DNA from: Ideonella sp.
Lineage (GTDB): Bacteria; Pseudomonadota; Gammaproteobacteria; Burkholderiales; Burkholderiaceae_C
Assembly: GCA_025458335.1 (NCBI GenBank)
Contig: JALOSQ010000030.1
Location: forward strand, 1 to 32,935
Direction of reading: 5' to 3'
DNA: 32,935 nt
Shown here: piece by piece, positions 19,012 through 28,900 of the stretch
Layout: every line of letters starts with the position of its first letter
Numbering within the stretch: the first letter of the stretch is position 1
Made by a program: the position numbers and the translations under genes
The notes under the pieces: generated by a model
Database searches by the model: none
What the model was told of the DNA's origin: nothing
Seen by the model: only the letters and a program-made list of their open reading frames with translations

Positions 19012-19029
19012 ACCCTGCCTGCGCAGGGT
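19012..19029. terminator. Hairpin in convergent intergenic region (candidate bidirectional terminator)
   Basis: ACCCTGC-CTGC-GCAGGGT, 7-bp perfect stem, between stops at 18998 (+) and 19038 (-); no U-tract. Confidence 0.4.
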
Positions 19030-19037
19030 GTGGCGGG

Positions 19038-20369
19038 CTAGCGCGCCGCGATCTCCGGCGCCCGGGACAGCACCAGGTCCACGAAGGTCTCGGCGTCCTG
19101 GCGGATGCGCAGGCGCACAGGCAGGAAGCGCAGGGAAGGCGCAATCCAGACCTCGGCCGACAAGGTGTCCCGGCTGTCGGGCAGGGGCCGCGGCTTGAGC
19201 GGGATGGCCGCCAGCGGTCCGAAGGGTGTGTCGATCGACTCCTCGTCCAGGACGTCGTAGACCCAGGTGTCCACGCGCCGCGGCAGCGCCAGCGGAAGCG
19301 CCAGCGTGCGACCGGGCGTCAGGCGGTCGGGTTCGAGGTTGAACAGGTAGGCCATCTGGACGAACTGGCTCGCCGTGTCCTGCACGCCTGCAGGACGCGG
19401 GTGCCAGCGCCCGTCGGCCAGGCGCAGGCCGGTCGCGTCGAAGGTCACCGTGGCGACACGCTCGGGTCGCCACGCGATGCGGGTCACCTCGTCATAGCGC
19501 CAGGGCACCAGGCCGTCGGGGCCCAGGCGTCCATCGCTGGACATCCGTCGGGTCATGAAGGGCGCCACCGGCAGGCCCACGATCACCTCGAGGTGGACCT
19601 GGTACCGCTCGCCCTCGCGCAGCCACTCGACCTGGGCGAAGCCGTGCACCGCCCCGCGGTAGTAGCCGGTCAGCACGTAGCTCAGGCGCGTGGACGGCGG
19701 CCATTCGAACGCCGGCAGCGGCTCGGCGGGGGTCAACGACGAGCCGCCGGGCACACCGCTGGATCCCGGGTCGACCGGCGTGGGCGCGTCGGGCGGCCGA
19801 GGTCCTGGCGCATCGACCGCGACACCGGCGTGGACGGGCGGTGGGCCGAGGTCTGCGCGTCGTTCGGGATCCAGCCCGAGCGCAAACGCGGGCGTCGGCA
19901 CGGTCGACGGGTCGACGTCGGGGCCCGGCGGCGCGTCACTCGCGGCCGCCGCGGACGGTGGCGCCGCATCTGGCCGGGGCGCCGGGGTCGCGGGCTCGGA
20001 GCGCGAGGGCTCGGACGGTGCGGAGGCCGCCGGCTCGACGGGCGTCGCCGCCATGGGTCGAGAACGGACGCCATCAGCCTTGCGATCGGCGCGGCGATCG
20101 CCGCCACCGGCCGCTGCCGGCGCCACCCGGGGCGCGGGCGCCGGCACCAGTTCGGCCACGTAGACGGCGGTCAGTCGCCGTGGCTCGTCACGCGGTGCGA
20201 CGGCCAGCCGGGACGACAACGCGTGCAGCGCGACCGCATGGACCAGCGCAACGAGGCCGACGAGGCCGAGCCAGGTCGTGCGGCGCGCCCGCAGGCGCGG
20301 CCGGGGCGGCCCTGGAGCGCGGGTCGCCGTCGCGTCCGCCGGTGCCGCGGGGCGACGGCCCGAGGCCAA
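19038..20369 (-). CDS. DUF3108 domain-containing protein with TM plus Pro/Ala-rich N-terminal region
   Basis: C-terminal PPSTRLSYVLTGYYRGAVHGFAQVEWLREGERYQVHLEVIVGL...DTASQFVQMAYLF...AEVWIAPSLRFLPVRLRIRQDAETFVDLVLS. Confidence 0.82.
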   Translation of the reverse strand: MASGRRPAAPADATATRAPGPPRPRLRARRTTWLGLVGLVALVHAVALHALSSRLAVAPRDEPRRLTAVYVAELVPAPAPRVAPAAAGGGDRRADRKADGVRSRPMAATPVEPAASAPSEPSRSEPATPAPRPDAAPPSAAAASDAPPGPDVDPSTVPTPAFALGLDPERRADLGPPPVHAGVAVDAPGPRPPDAPTPVDPGSSGVPGGSSLTPAEPLPAFEWPPSTRLSYVLTGYYRGAVHGFAQVEWLREGERYQVHLEVIVGLPVAPFMTRRMSSDGRLGPDGLVPWRYDEVTRIAWRPERVATVTFDATGLRLADGRWHPRPAGVQDTASQFVQMAYLFNLEPDRLTPGRTLALPLALPRRVDTWVYDVLDEESIDTPFGPLAAIPLKPRPLPDSRDTLSAEVWIAPSLRFLPVRLRIRQDAETFVDLVLSRAPEIAAR

Positions 20370-20372
20370 TGC

Positions 20373-22238
20373 TCAGGCCCCCAGCCACCCCCGCCGCACC
20401 GCCAGAGCCGCCGCGTCGGGTTCCCGTTCGAGCGCCAGGCTGATCACCGGCGACGCGGGATCCTGGTCCGTCGCGGCGAACTCGCGCACCGGCAGTTCGA
20501 CCTCGACGACGCGCTGGTCACGCACCAGCAGGCACCGCGCCCGGCCGCGGGATGGCAGCAGGCGCGGCAGGTCGTCGAGGCGCCGCAACCGCCAGCCCGC
20601 CACCGCCAGCCACTCGTCACCGGCATTCAAGCCCATGCGCGCGGCCAGCCCGCCGGCCAGGACATGGGTGATCTTGACGCCGGTGAGGGCCGACTCGCTG
20701 GCCCGAACGCCGAGTCGCTGCGCCGTGCTGCAGGCACCGCGGTGCCATCGCACGCCGGCCCGGTGCAGCAGCGCCTGCAGGGGCAGGTCGCCGACGCCGT
20801 GCACCCAGCCGGCAAGCGTGTCGGCCATCGGGCGCCCGGCCACCGTGGACAGCGCGGACGCGATGTCGGACTCGTCGATCGGGCCGCCACCGCTGGTGCG
20901 CCACAGCCCGCGCATCGCGTCGTCGAGCGAGCCGCGCGCTCCATCACCCGGACGGGTGCGCAGGGTGAGGTCGAGCGCCAGCGCCACGAGGGACCCCTGG
21001 GCGTAATAGCTGACCGTGCTGTTGGGCGTGTTCTCGTCGGGCCGGTAGTAGCGGATCCAGGCATCGAAGCTCGCCTGCGCGACCGACTGTCGATGCCGCC
21101 CAGGGGTGGCGAGCACGCCGGTGATGGTGCGGGCCAGCAGCTTGAGGTAGCGCGGCGCATCGATCAGGCCCGCGCGCAGCAGCAGCAGGTCGTCGTAGTA
21201 CGAGGTGAAGCCCTCGAAGAACCACAGCAGGCGGGTGTAGTTCTCGCGGGCGTAGTCGAGCGGCTCGAAGTCGCGCGGGCGCAGCCGCTTGACGTTCCAG
21301 GCATGGAAGTACTCGTGTGCGAACAGGCCGAGCAGCGTCACCTCGCCGTCGCTGCGCTCGGGCTTCGTCGGGGCGTGGGGGGGCTCGGTGGCACCAGCCG
21401 GGCCCGCCGCCCGCCGGGGCAGGTCCCGACGGCTGGCGATCAGGGCCGTGCTGGCCCGGTGTTCCAGGCCGCCGTAGCCTTCATCGACCGCATTGAGCAG
21501 GAACAGGTAGCGGTCGAAGGGCAGCGCCGCATCCCCCCGCCGGCGGCCGCGTCCCGCAGCCGGCCCATGCCAGAACTGCACCGCCGCCTCGCACGCCCGC
21601 TGGACGTCCGCGAGCAGGCGCTCGGCGTCGAAGTCGGGCAGCGCGCCAGCCACCACCAGTCCATGCGGCACGCCCCCGACCTCGAAACGCCCGCGCCAGC
21701 CGGTGCCGAGCTCGAACGGATGATCGACCAGCTCGTCGTAGCCCGCGGCGCGGTAGCGGCCGCGGCCGCGCCGGTCGACACGTTCGGCGGTCATCGCCGT
21801 GTCGACGCGCCAGCCGGCCGGCAGGTCGCCGATCACGATCCGGTGCTCGCCGTGCTCGCGGCCCTCGACCCGCAGGCACAGGCTGGTGCCGTTGAAGAAG
21901 CCGCGCCGGTCGTCGAGCCACGCCGTGCGCACCGAGGCGTCGAACGCGTAGACGTCGTAGCGCAGGACCAGCGCGGCGTCGCCGTGGCACTGGGCGCGCC
22001 AGCTCGCCTTGTCGATCGCCTCCAGGGCCACGCGACGCCGGCCCTGGAGCGCCTCGATCGGCCCCAGGTGCCGCGCGAACTCGCGCACGAGGTAGCTGCC
22101 CGGGATCCACACCGGCAAGCCCAGTCGCAGCGTGGCCGGCGGCCGGGGCACGGTCATCGTGACCGCGAACCGATGGGCCGCCGCGTCGGCGACGTCGATG
22201 CGGTACTCGACCAGGTCGGCAGCAGGCGTCTTTGGCAT
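20373..22238 (-). CDS. M61-family metallopeptidase (glycyl aminopeptidase-like) with C-terminal PDZ domain
   Basis: LFAHEYFHAWNVKRLRPRDFEPLDYARENYTRLLWFFEGFTSYYDDLLLLRAGLI (HExxH), GGLAARMGLNAGDEWLAVAGWRLRRL (PDZ). Confidence 0.92.
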   Translation of the reverse strand: MPKTPAADLVEYRIDVADAAAHRFAVTMTVPRPPATLRLGLPVWIPGSYLVREFARHLGPIEALQGRRRVALEAIDKASWRAQCHGDAALVLRYDVYAFDASVRTAWLDDRRGFFNGTSLCLRVEGREHGEHRIVIGDLPAGWRVDTAMTAERVDRRGRGRYRAAGYDELVDHPFELGTGWRGRFEVGGVPHGLVVAGALPDFDAERLLADVQRACEAAVQFWHGPAAGRGRRRGDAALPFDRYLFLLNAVDEGYGGLEHRASTALIASRRDLPRRAAGPAGATEPPHAPTKPERSDGEVTLLGLFAHEYFHAWNVKRLRPRDFEPLDYARENYTRLLWFFEGFTSYYDDLLLLRAGLIDAPRYLKLLARTITGVLATPGRHRQSVAQASFDAWIRYYRPDENTPNSTVSYYAQGSLVALALDLTLRTRPGDGARGSLDDAMRGLWRTSGGGPIDESDIASALSTVAGRPMADTLAGWVHGVGDLPLQALLHRAGVRWHRGACSTAQRLGVRASESALTGVKITHVLAGGLAARMGLNAGDEWLAVAGWRLRRLDDLPRLLPSRGRARCLLVRDQRVVEVELPVREFAATDQDPASPVISLALEREPDAAALAVRRGWLGA

Positions 22239-22251
22239 GCAGATCCGATCG

Positions 22252-22680
22252 TCAGGGCGCCAGCGCGCTGGCGACGCAAGCCGCGGTGGCGACGGCCGTC
22301 AGCGGCGTGCGCAGCGCGAGCCACGCGCCGGCGCCCTCGCGCGGGAAGACCGACCGATCACGCAGGTAGCAGGCCACGAGCACGGCCGCCAGCACGAGGG
22401 CCCCGGCAGCGGCCGGCAGCAGCAACGCACCCCAGGCCACGAGCGAAGGCACCACGCCCCACGCGAGCAGAGGCGTCGGGGCGACGTCGCGACGCATCGC
22501 GAAGCCCCAGTGGATGCCTCCGAGAAACGATGCGATGGTCGCGCCGTAGGCGACGAGCGCCACGCGTGCGGCATCGGCCGCCGCACTCGGCAGCACCCAG
22601 GCCCCCACGGCGGCGGCAACGAACGGGATCAGTCCGGCAAACCCCAGCGCACGGGCTGCTGCCGTCGGTGCCCCCCCCAT
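22252..22680 (-). CDS. DUF3429 domain-containing membrane protein
   Basis: MGGAPTAAARALGFAGLIPFVAAAVGAWVL...YGATIASFLGGIHWGFAMR...WGVVPSLVAWGALLL; ATG (22680) overlaps the dsbC-like stop. Confidence 0.85.
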   Translation of the reverse strand: MGGAPTAAARALGFAGLIPFVAAAVGAWVLPSAAADAARVALVAYGATIASFLGGIHWGFAMRRDVAPTPLLAWGVVPSLVAWGALLLPAAAGALVLAAVLVACYLRDRSVFPREGAGAWLALRTPLTAVATAACVASALAP

Positions 22681-23549
22681 CAGGACCTGCGCGTGCTGGC
22701 GGCGAGCTGGCGCTCGAGGGCATCCGGCGGCATCGCGCCCGGCACGCGCTTGCCGTCCTCGAACACCAGGGCCGGGGTGCCGTTGACGCGGTGCTTCCGG
22801 CCCAGCGCGAGGTTGCGCTCGAGGGCGGCCGTGTCGCAGGACGCGGCGGCGTCGGCTGGCGCCTTGTTCTCGACCATCCAGGCGCGCCACGCGGCGGTAC
22901 GGTCCTTCGCGCACCAGATGTTGCGCGACTTCACCGCCGACTCGGGTCCGAGGATCGGCAGCAGGAAGGTGTAGACGGTCACGTCCTTCGCGTCGCCCAG
23001 CTGCTGCTCGAAGCGCTTGCAGAAGCCGCACAGGGGGTCGGCGAACACCGCCACCTTGCGGGTGCCCTTGCCCTGCGTCCAGACGATCGCATCCTGCAAC
23101 GGCAGCGAGGCGAAGTCGATCGCGCTGAGCTTGTCGAGCCGCTCCTGCGTGAGGTTGGTGCGCGTCGCCGTGTCGATCAGGCTGCCCTGCAACAGGAAGG
23201 CGCCGCGCTCGTCGCTGTAGATGACGTCGCCGCCGATGCGCACCTCGTACACGCCGGCGATCGGGGTCGAACTCACCTCGTCGATCTTCGGCAGGTCGGG
23301 AATGCGAGCCGTCAGCGTCTCGCGGATCGCCGCCTCGCCCGGAGCGGCCGAGCTCGCCGGCACGGGCGTCGACCCGCCGGGCGACGCGGACGGGGCCGCC
23401 GGCGGCGCGCCGGCGCGCCCGGCGAGCATCATCCCCCCGGCGCCCACCGCCAGACCCGCCACCAGGGCGAGGACGACGGGCACGGCCCCGCCCCGCGAGG
23501 AACGGGCGACGGCAGGCGCGCGGCGCGCGAAAGGCATCAGTACGGTCAT
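22680..23549 (-). CDS. dsbC: DsbC/DsbG-family thiol:disulfide interchange protein
   Basis: EVRIGGDVIYSDERGAFLLQGSLIDTATRTNLTQERLDKL..., VFADPLCGFCKRFEQQL (CGFC active site), NGTPALVFEDGKRVPG. Confidence 0.9.
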   Translation of the reverse strand: MTVLMPFARRAPAVARSSRGGAVPVVLALVAGLAVGAGGMMLAGRAGAPPAAPSASPGGSTPVPASSAAPGEAAIRETLTARIPDLPKIDEVSSTPIAGVYEVRIGGDVIYSDERGAFLLQGSLIDTATRTNLTQERLDKLSAIDFASLPLQDAIVWTQGKGTRKVAVFADPLCGFCKRFEQQLGDAKDVTVYTFLLPILGPESAVKSRNIWCAKDRTAAWRAWMVENKAPADAAASCDTAALERNLALGRKHRVNGTPALVFEDGKRVPGAMPPDALERQLAASTRRS

Positions 23550-23558
23550 TAGAAGTCC

Positions 23559-24686
23559 TCAGCCATGCAGCGCCCGCTCGGCGAGCCAGCGCTTCAGCCA
23601 ACCTGCATGATTCACCAGAACGAGCCCGGTGTTGCGAACCGCGCGGATCGGCCCCGCGTCGGCAGCGAACAAGTGGAGCAGGCCGTCGGTCACCTGCGCC
23701 ATGGCCGCGGTCGGGCCGCGGCGTGCCCGCTCGTAGCGCCTCAGCAGACGCTCGTCGCCGACCGAGCGCCAGGGCTCGCGGCCGCCGAGCGTCTGCGCCA
23801 GCGCGGCCACGTCGGCGAGACCCAGGTTCAGGCCCTGCCCGGCCAGCGGATGCACGACGTGCGCCGCGTCGCCCAGCAGCACCCAGCCGGGCCCGCACCA
23901 GCGGTCGGCCTGCGCCAGGGCCAGCGGCCAGCCGACGCGATCGCCGGCGAGTTCGAGCCGCCCCGCGACCCGGCCCGTGGCCTCGGCCAGCGCCGCCTCG
24001 AAGGCGGCGGGTTCGAGCGCCAGCAGGCTCTTCGCGCGCTCGGCCGGCTGCGACCACACGAGGCCATAGCTGCACCCCGCTCGCGGGCGTTCGAAGGGCA
24101 GCAGGGCCAGCACGTCAGGCGAGCGGAACCATTGCCACGCCACGCCGGCGTGCGGACGGTCGGCCACCAGGCGTGCCGCCACCGCCACCTGGCCATAGTC
24201 ATGACGGGTCCACCGGACGCCCAGGGCCTCGCGCGACGCGGCGTGCTTCCCTTCGGCATGCGCGACCAGTGCCGGCGGGGCGCCGGGCGCGGTCGCCGAC
24301 CCGACGATTTCGATCGCCGGGGCGAAGCCGATCGCCGTGCGCATCGCCCGTTCGAGCTCGGCCGCGTCGACGATCCACGCCAGTTCGCCGACCCGTTGTT
24401 GCCACGCGGTGAACTCGAGCACGGCCCCCGGCCGATCCCCCTCCACCCGCATGTCGCGAACCGGCGTGACACCGTCCTCGGGCATCGCATCCCAGACGCG
24501 CAACTCGCGCAGCAGCGCCACCGAGGCCGGGTTCAGCGCATACGCACGGACGTCACCGGGCGCAGCGATCCGCTCGGCCGGCGCGATCCACTGCACGTGC
24601 AGGCCAAGCCGCGCCAAGGCAAGCGCCAGGGCCATGCCGACCGGGCCGCTGCCCTGGACGCGAACGCACTCGGCGCTGCGCTTCAC
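23559..24686 (-). CDS. UbiH/UbiF/VisC/Coq6-family FAD-dependent hydroxylase
   Basis: GSGPVGMALALALARLGLHV, VLLGDAAHVVHPLAGQGLNLGLADVAALAQTL. Confidence 0.92.
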   Translation of the reverse strand: MKRSAECVRVQGSGPVGMALALALARLGLHVQWIAPAERIAAPGDVRAYALNPASVALLRELRVWDAMPEDGVTPVRDMRVEGDRPGAVLEFTAWQQRVGELAWIVDAAELERAMRTAIGFAPAIEIVGSATAPGAPPALVAHAEGKHAASREALGVRWTRHDYGQVAVAARLVADRPHAGVAWQWFRSPDVLALLPFERPRAGCSYGLVWSQPAERAKSLLALEPAAFEAALAEATGRVAGRLELAGDRVGWPLALAQADRWCGPGWVLLGDAAHVVHPLAGQGLNLGLADVAALAQTLGGREPWRSVGDERLLRRYERARRGPTAAMAQVTDGLLHLFAADAGPIRAVRNTGLVLVNHAGWLKRWLAERALHG

Positions 24687-24773
24687 GGCCGCGAAGCGCC
24701 CGTCGGCGCGACGAACTCGACGGACGGCGAACAGCGGGCCGGAGCGTTCATCTCGTCAGTGTAGAGCCGCCTC

Positions 24774-24779
24774 TAGAAT
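24774..24779 (+). promoter_or_regulatory. Putative -10 element (TAGAAT) of ychF
   Basis: CTAGAATCCCGTCCC in the ubiH-like/ychF divergent region. Confidence 0.45.
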
Positions 24780-24872
24780 CCCGTCCCTTTCATCCGCCGT
24801 TACCGCCGGGCACCGCCCTCGACCGGACGCCCCGAGCGGCTTCGGCGCGGCGGCGGCCGGCGCCGTCCCATC

Positions 24873-25967
24873 ATGAGCCTCAAGTGCGGCATCGTCGGCT
24901 TGCCCAACGTCGGCAAGTCCACGCTCTTCAACGCCCTGACCAAGGCCGGCATCGCCGCCGAGAACTACCCGTTCTGCACGATCGAGCCCAACGTGGGAAT
25001 CGTCGAGCTGCCCGACCCGCGGCTCGCCCGGCTGGCCTCGATCGTCAAGCCCGAGAAGGTGGTGCCGGCGATCGTCGAGTTCGTCGACATCGCCGGCCTG
25101 GTCGCCGGGGCGAGCAAGGGCGAAGGCCTGGGCAACCAGTTCCTCGCGCACATCCGCGAGACCGACGCGGTCGTCAACGTGGTGCGATGCTTCGAGGACC
25201 CGAACGTCATCCACGTCGCCGGCAAGGTCGACCCGATCGCCGACATCGAGGTCATCGAGACCGAGCTGTGCCTGGCCGACCTCGCCACCGTCGAGAAGAC
25301 CCTGGCACGCACCACCAAGGTGGCCAAGGCGGGCGGCGACAAGGAAGCCCAGCGCCTCGTCGACGTGCTGAAGAAGTGCGAAACGGCGCTCAACCAGGGC
25401 CAGCCCGTGCGCACGATCGACTTCGCCAAGGAGGAGCTCGCGGTGCTGCGGCCGCTGTGCCTCATCACCGCGAAGCCCGCGATGTACGTGGGCAACGTTG
25501 CCGAGGACGGGTTCCAGGACAACCCGCTGCTCGACCGGCTGCGCGACCACGCCGGCCGGCAGGGTGCCCCGGTGGTGGCGATCTGCGCGAAGACCGAGGC
25601 CGAGCTGGCGGACATGGGCGACGAGGACCGGGTCCTGTTCCTGGCCGAGATGGGCCAGGACGAACCCGGCCTCAACCGCCTGATCCGCGCGGCGTTCAAG
25701 CTGCTCGGGCTGCAGACCTACTTCACGGCCGGACCGAAGGAGGTCCGGGCCTGGACGATCCACGTCGGCGACACCGCCCCGCAAGCGGCCGGCGTCATTC
25801 ATACCGACTTCGAACGCGGCTTCATCCGCGCGCAGACCATCGCCTTCGACGATTACGTCGCACACGGCGGTGAACAGGGCGCCCGCGAGGCCGGCAAGAT
25901 GCGCGCCGAAGGCCGGGATTACGTGGTGCGCGACGGCGACGTGATGAACTTCCTCTTCAACGTGTGA
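24873..25967 (+). CDS. ychF: Redox-regulated ATPase YchF (Obg-family)
   Basis: [51 protein letters not shown]..., C-terminal TGS-like [49 protein letters not shown]. Confidence 0.98.
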   Translation: MSLKCGIVGLPNVGKSTLFNALTKAGIAAENYPFCTIEPNVGIVELPDPRLARLASIVKPEKVVPAIVEFVDIAGLVAGASKGEGLGNQFLAHIRETDAVVNVVRCFEDPNVIHVAGKVDPIADIEVIETELCLADLATVEKTLARTTKVAKAGGDKEAQRLVDVLKKCETALNQGQPVRTIDFAKEELAVLRPLCLITAKPAMYVGNVAEDGFQDNPLLDRLRDHAGRQGAPVVAICAKTEAELADMGDEDRVLFLAEMGQDEPGLNRLIRAAFKLLGLQTYFTAGPKEVRAWTIHVGDTAPQAAGVIHTDFERGFIRAQTIAFDDYVAHGGEQGAREAGKMRAEGRDYVVRDGDVMNFLFNV

Positions 25968-25989
25968 AGGCCGCTCGCCGGGCGTCGGG

Positions 25990-28900
25990 ATGACCACGAC
26001 CACGAGCGCAGTGCCGCTCGACTCGGCGGCCGGCCCCTCGTCGACCCGGCTGCCGGAGTCGCGCCTGGCCACGCATCCGGGCGCCGCGCGCTCTTCGCGA
26101 CCGACCGACACCCACCCCTCGCGAACCGGGCGCCCGATGCCGCGTGCGAGCGCGCCGCCGTGGGCGCTGGTGGTGGCAGGCACCGCGATCGCCTATGCCG
26201 TGCTGGGCTGGCTCGGCATGTTGCTGGCGATCTCCCCCAGCCCCGCCTCGCCGATGTACCCGGCCGCGGGCCTCGCGCTGGCCGCCACGCTCGTGTTCGG
26301 TCTGCCGGCCGCCATCGGCACCGCGCTCGGCAGCGTCGCCGTCAACCTGGGCCACGCGACGAGCCTGGGCCCCATCGGGCCGTCCACCGTGGCCGCGGCC
26401 GCGGCGATCGGCGCGGGCGCGACGCTGCAGGCGCTGGCTGCGCGCGCGCTGCTGCGGCAGGTCTTCCGGGTGGCGCCCGGTCTCACCGAACCGCGCGACG
26501 TGCTGCGCTTCATGGCCGTCGGCGCCGGGTGCTGTGCGATCAGCGCAAGCGTCGCGCACGCGGCGCTCGTCGCCACGGGGGCCATCCCGCCGAGCGGTCT
26601 CGCGGTGTCGTGGCTGACCTGGTTGGTCGGCGACGCGCTGGGGGTGCTGATCGGTGCGCCCATCGCGTTGACCCTCATCGGCCAGCCGCGCAGCGACTGG
26701 GCTCCGCGCCGGGTGAACGTGGGCCTGCCCCTGATGGTCGCCACCGCGGTGACGGCGCTCGCGATCGTCCTGGTGCAGAGCTGGGAGCGCGAGCAGGCCG
26801 CGCAGCAGACGGAGGCTGCGGCTCGCCAGGTGCGCAGCGCGCTCGAAGTGCGGGCCCGCGATGCCCAGCACGCCTTGGAGGCCGTGCGCGGCGCGATCGC
26901 CGTCACCGGCGGCGTCGACCGGGCCCTGTTCGCGACGCTCGCCGCCCCGTGGCTGGCCGCCGACATGCCGGTCAGCGCCATCGCGTGGTTCGTGCCCGTG
27001 CCGCCAGGACAGGCTGCGGCGCTGGAGGCCGCGGTCCGCGCCGAGGGACGTCCGGAGTTCGCGAGCTACCGGGTGTTCAACCTCCCGGACCCGGGCCAGT
27101 CGACCGCGGCGCCGATCGGCCCCGGCGAGGAGGTCCTCGCGATGCGGTTCGTCGAGCCGCTGGCCGGTCAGCAGGAAGCGCTCGGCGTCAACCTGCTGTC
27201 AATCGGCGCGGCGCGGGAGGCCGCCCGCAGCACGATCGCCAACGGCCGTGCCGCGACCAGCGACCCGTTCGTGCTCAACCCCGGCACCTCCGGGTCGGGC
27301 ACCGTGGTCGCGGTCCACGGCGCTGTGCGCGTGCCCGACGGTAGCGGCGCCGGTGCCCTGCGCGGTGTCGTGTCGGTGGTCCTGCGGCTGGACGACCTCG
27401 TGCTGCCCGCGCTCTCCGCCGCGCCGGCCGGCACGGTGCTGTGCCTGTTCGACGCCGATGCACCGGAACCCGTGCGCCGCCTCTGGGGCACGCCGGGCTG
27501 CGAGGCGGCCGGTCCGCACGATGAGCCGCTCCAGCGCTCGACGGTGTCGGTCGCTGGCCAGGTCTGGCAGGTCGCGGTGCGACGCGACGCGTCCGCGCCA
27601 GAGGGCCTCGGGCCGACGAATGTCTGGATGTTCGCGCTGCTCGGTCTGCTGGCCACCGCGATGTTCGGCGCGCTGATGCTCATCGTGACCGGGCGCACCC
27701 GCCGCATCGAGGCCGCGGTGCGTGCGCGCACGGCGCAGCTCGAGGCGCAGGCACGAGAGCGTGCCCGTGCCGAATCGGCCTTGCGCGAGAGCGAGCAGCG
27801 CTTTCGCAACATCCTGAACACGGTGCCGATCGGGGTCGTCTACACCGACCTGTCCGGCCAGATCCGCCAGGCCAACCCGAAGTTCTGCGAGCTGCTGGGG
27901 TACTCGCCCGACGAGCTCGCGCAGCGCCGCGCCCAGGACCTGACCGACGAGCAGGACCTGAACCAGGAAATGGAGCTGTCCGTGCGCCTGGTGCGTGGCG
28001 AGCTGCCCGGCTACCGCCTGAACAAGCGCTACATCGCGCGCGACGGCCGACGGGTCTGGGTCCGGTCGGTCGTCTCGACGCTGCGTGACGAGAACGGCCA
28101 GCCGCGCCGGATCGTGGGCGTGGCGGAGGACATCACCGAGCAGCTGCGGCTGGCCGAGGCCGAGCGCGCACGCGAGACCGCAGAGGCCGCCAATCGGGCG
28201 AAGAGCGACTTCCTCTCGCGCATGAGCCACGAGCTGCGGACGCCGCTGAACGCGATGCTCGGCTTCGCGCAGCTGCTCGAACTCGACCAGCGCAGCCCGC
28301 TGAGCGACGCTCAGCGGCCGTGGGTGTCGCAGATCCAGCAGGCCGGCTGGCACCTGCTCGAGATGATCAACGACGTGCTCGACCTTTCGCGCATCGAGTC
28401 GGGCACGCTGCGGCTGCAGCTCGAGCCGATCGACATCCGCGAGCAGGTCGACGCTTCGGCCGCCCTGATCGAACGTGACGCCCTGCGGCGCGGGCTGACG
28501 CTGAGCACGCACATCGATCCGGCCGCCGCGCGGGTCGTCGGCGATGCGACACGGGTCAAGCAGATCCTGACGAACCTGCTGACCAATGCGGTCAAGTACA
28601 ACCGCGACGGTGGCCGCATCGAGTTGACGACGCGCCTCGCCGCCGACGGCCACCGCGTCGAGATCGACGTCAGCGACACCGGGCTCGGGATGACCGACGA
28701 GCAGCTGGCGCACCTGTTCGAGCCGTTCAACCGCCTGGGACGCGAGCGCACCAGCACCGAGGGCACGGGCATCGGGCTCGTCATCAGCCGGCGCCTCGCC
28801 GAACTGATGGACGGCTTGCTCACGGCCCGCAGCCGCAGCGGCGAAGGGTCGAGATTCGTGCTCAGCCTGCCCCGCGCCCCGGTGGCCGACACGGCCGCGG

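Noticed and set aside
19401-23552. 1383-aa plus-strand open frame antisense to the DUF3108, M61, DUF3429 and dsbC genes
   Set aside because: Translation is Arg/Gly/Ala/Pro/His-rich low complexity with no recognisable domain. Four well-supported genes lie on the other strand. Stop-poor antisense frames are expected in very GC-rich coding DNA.
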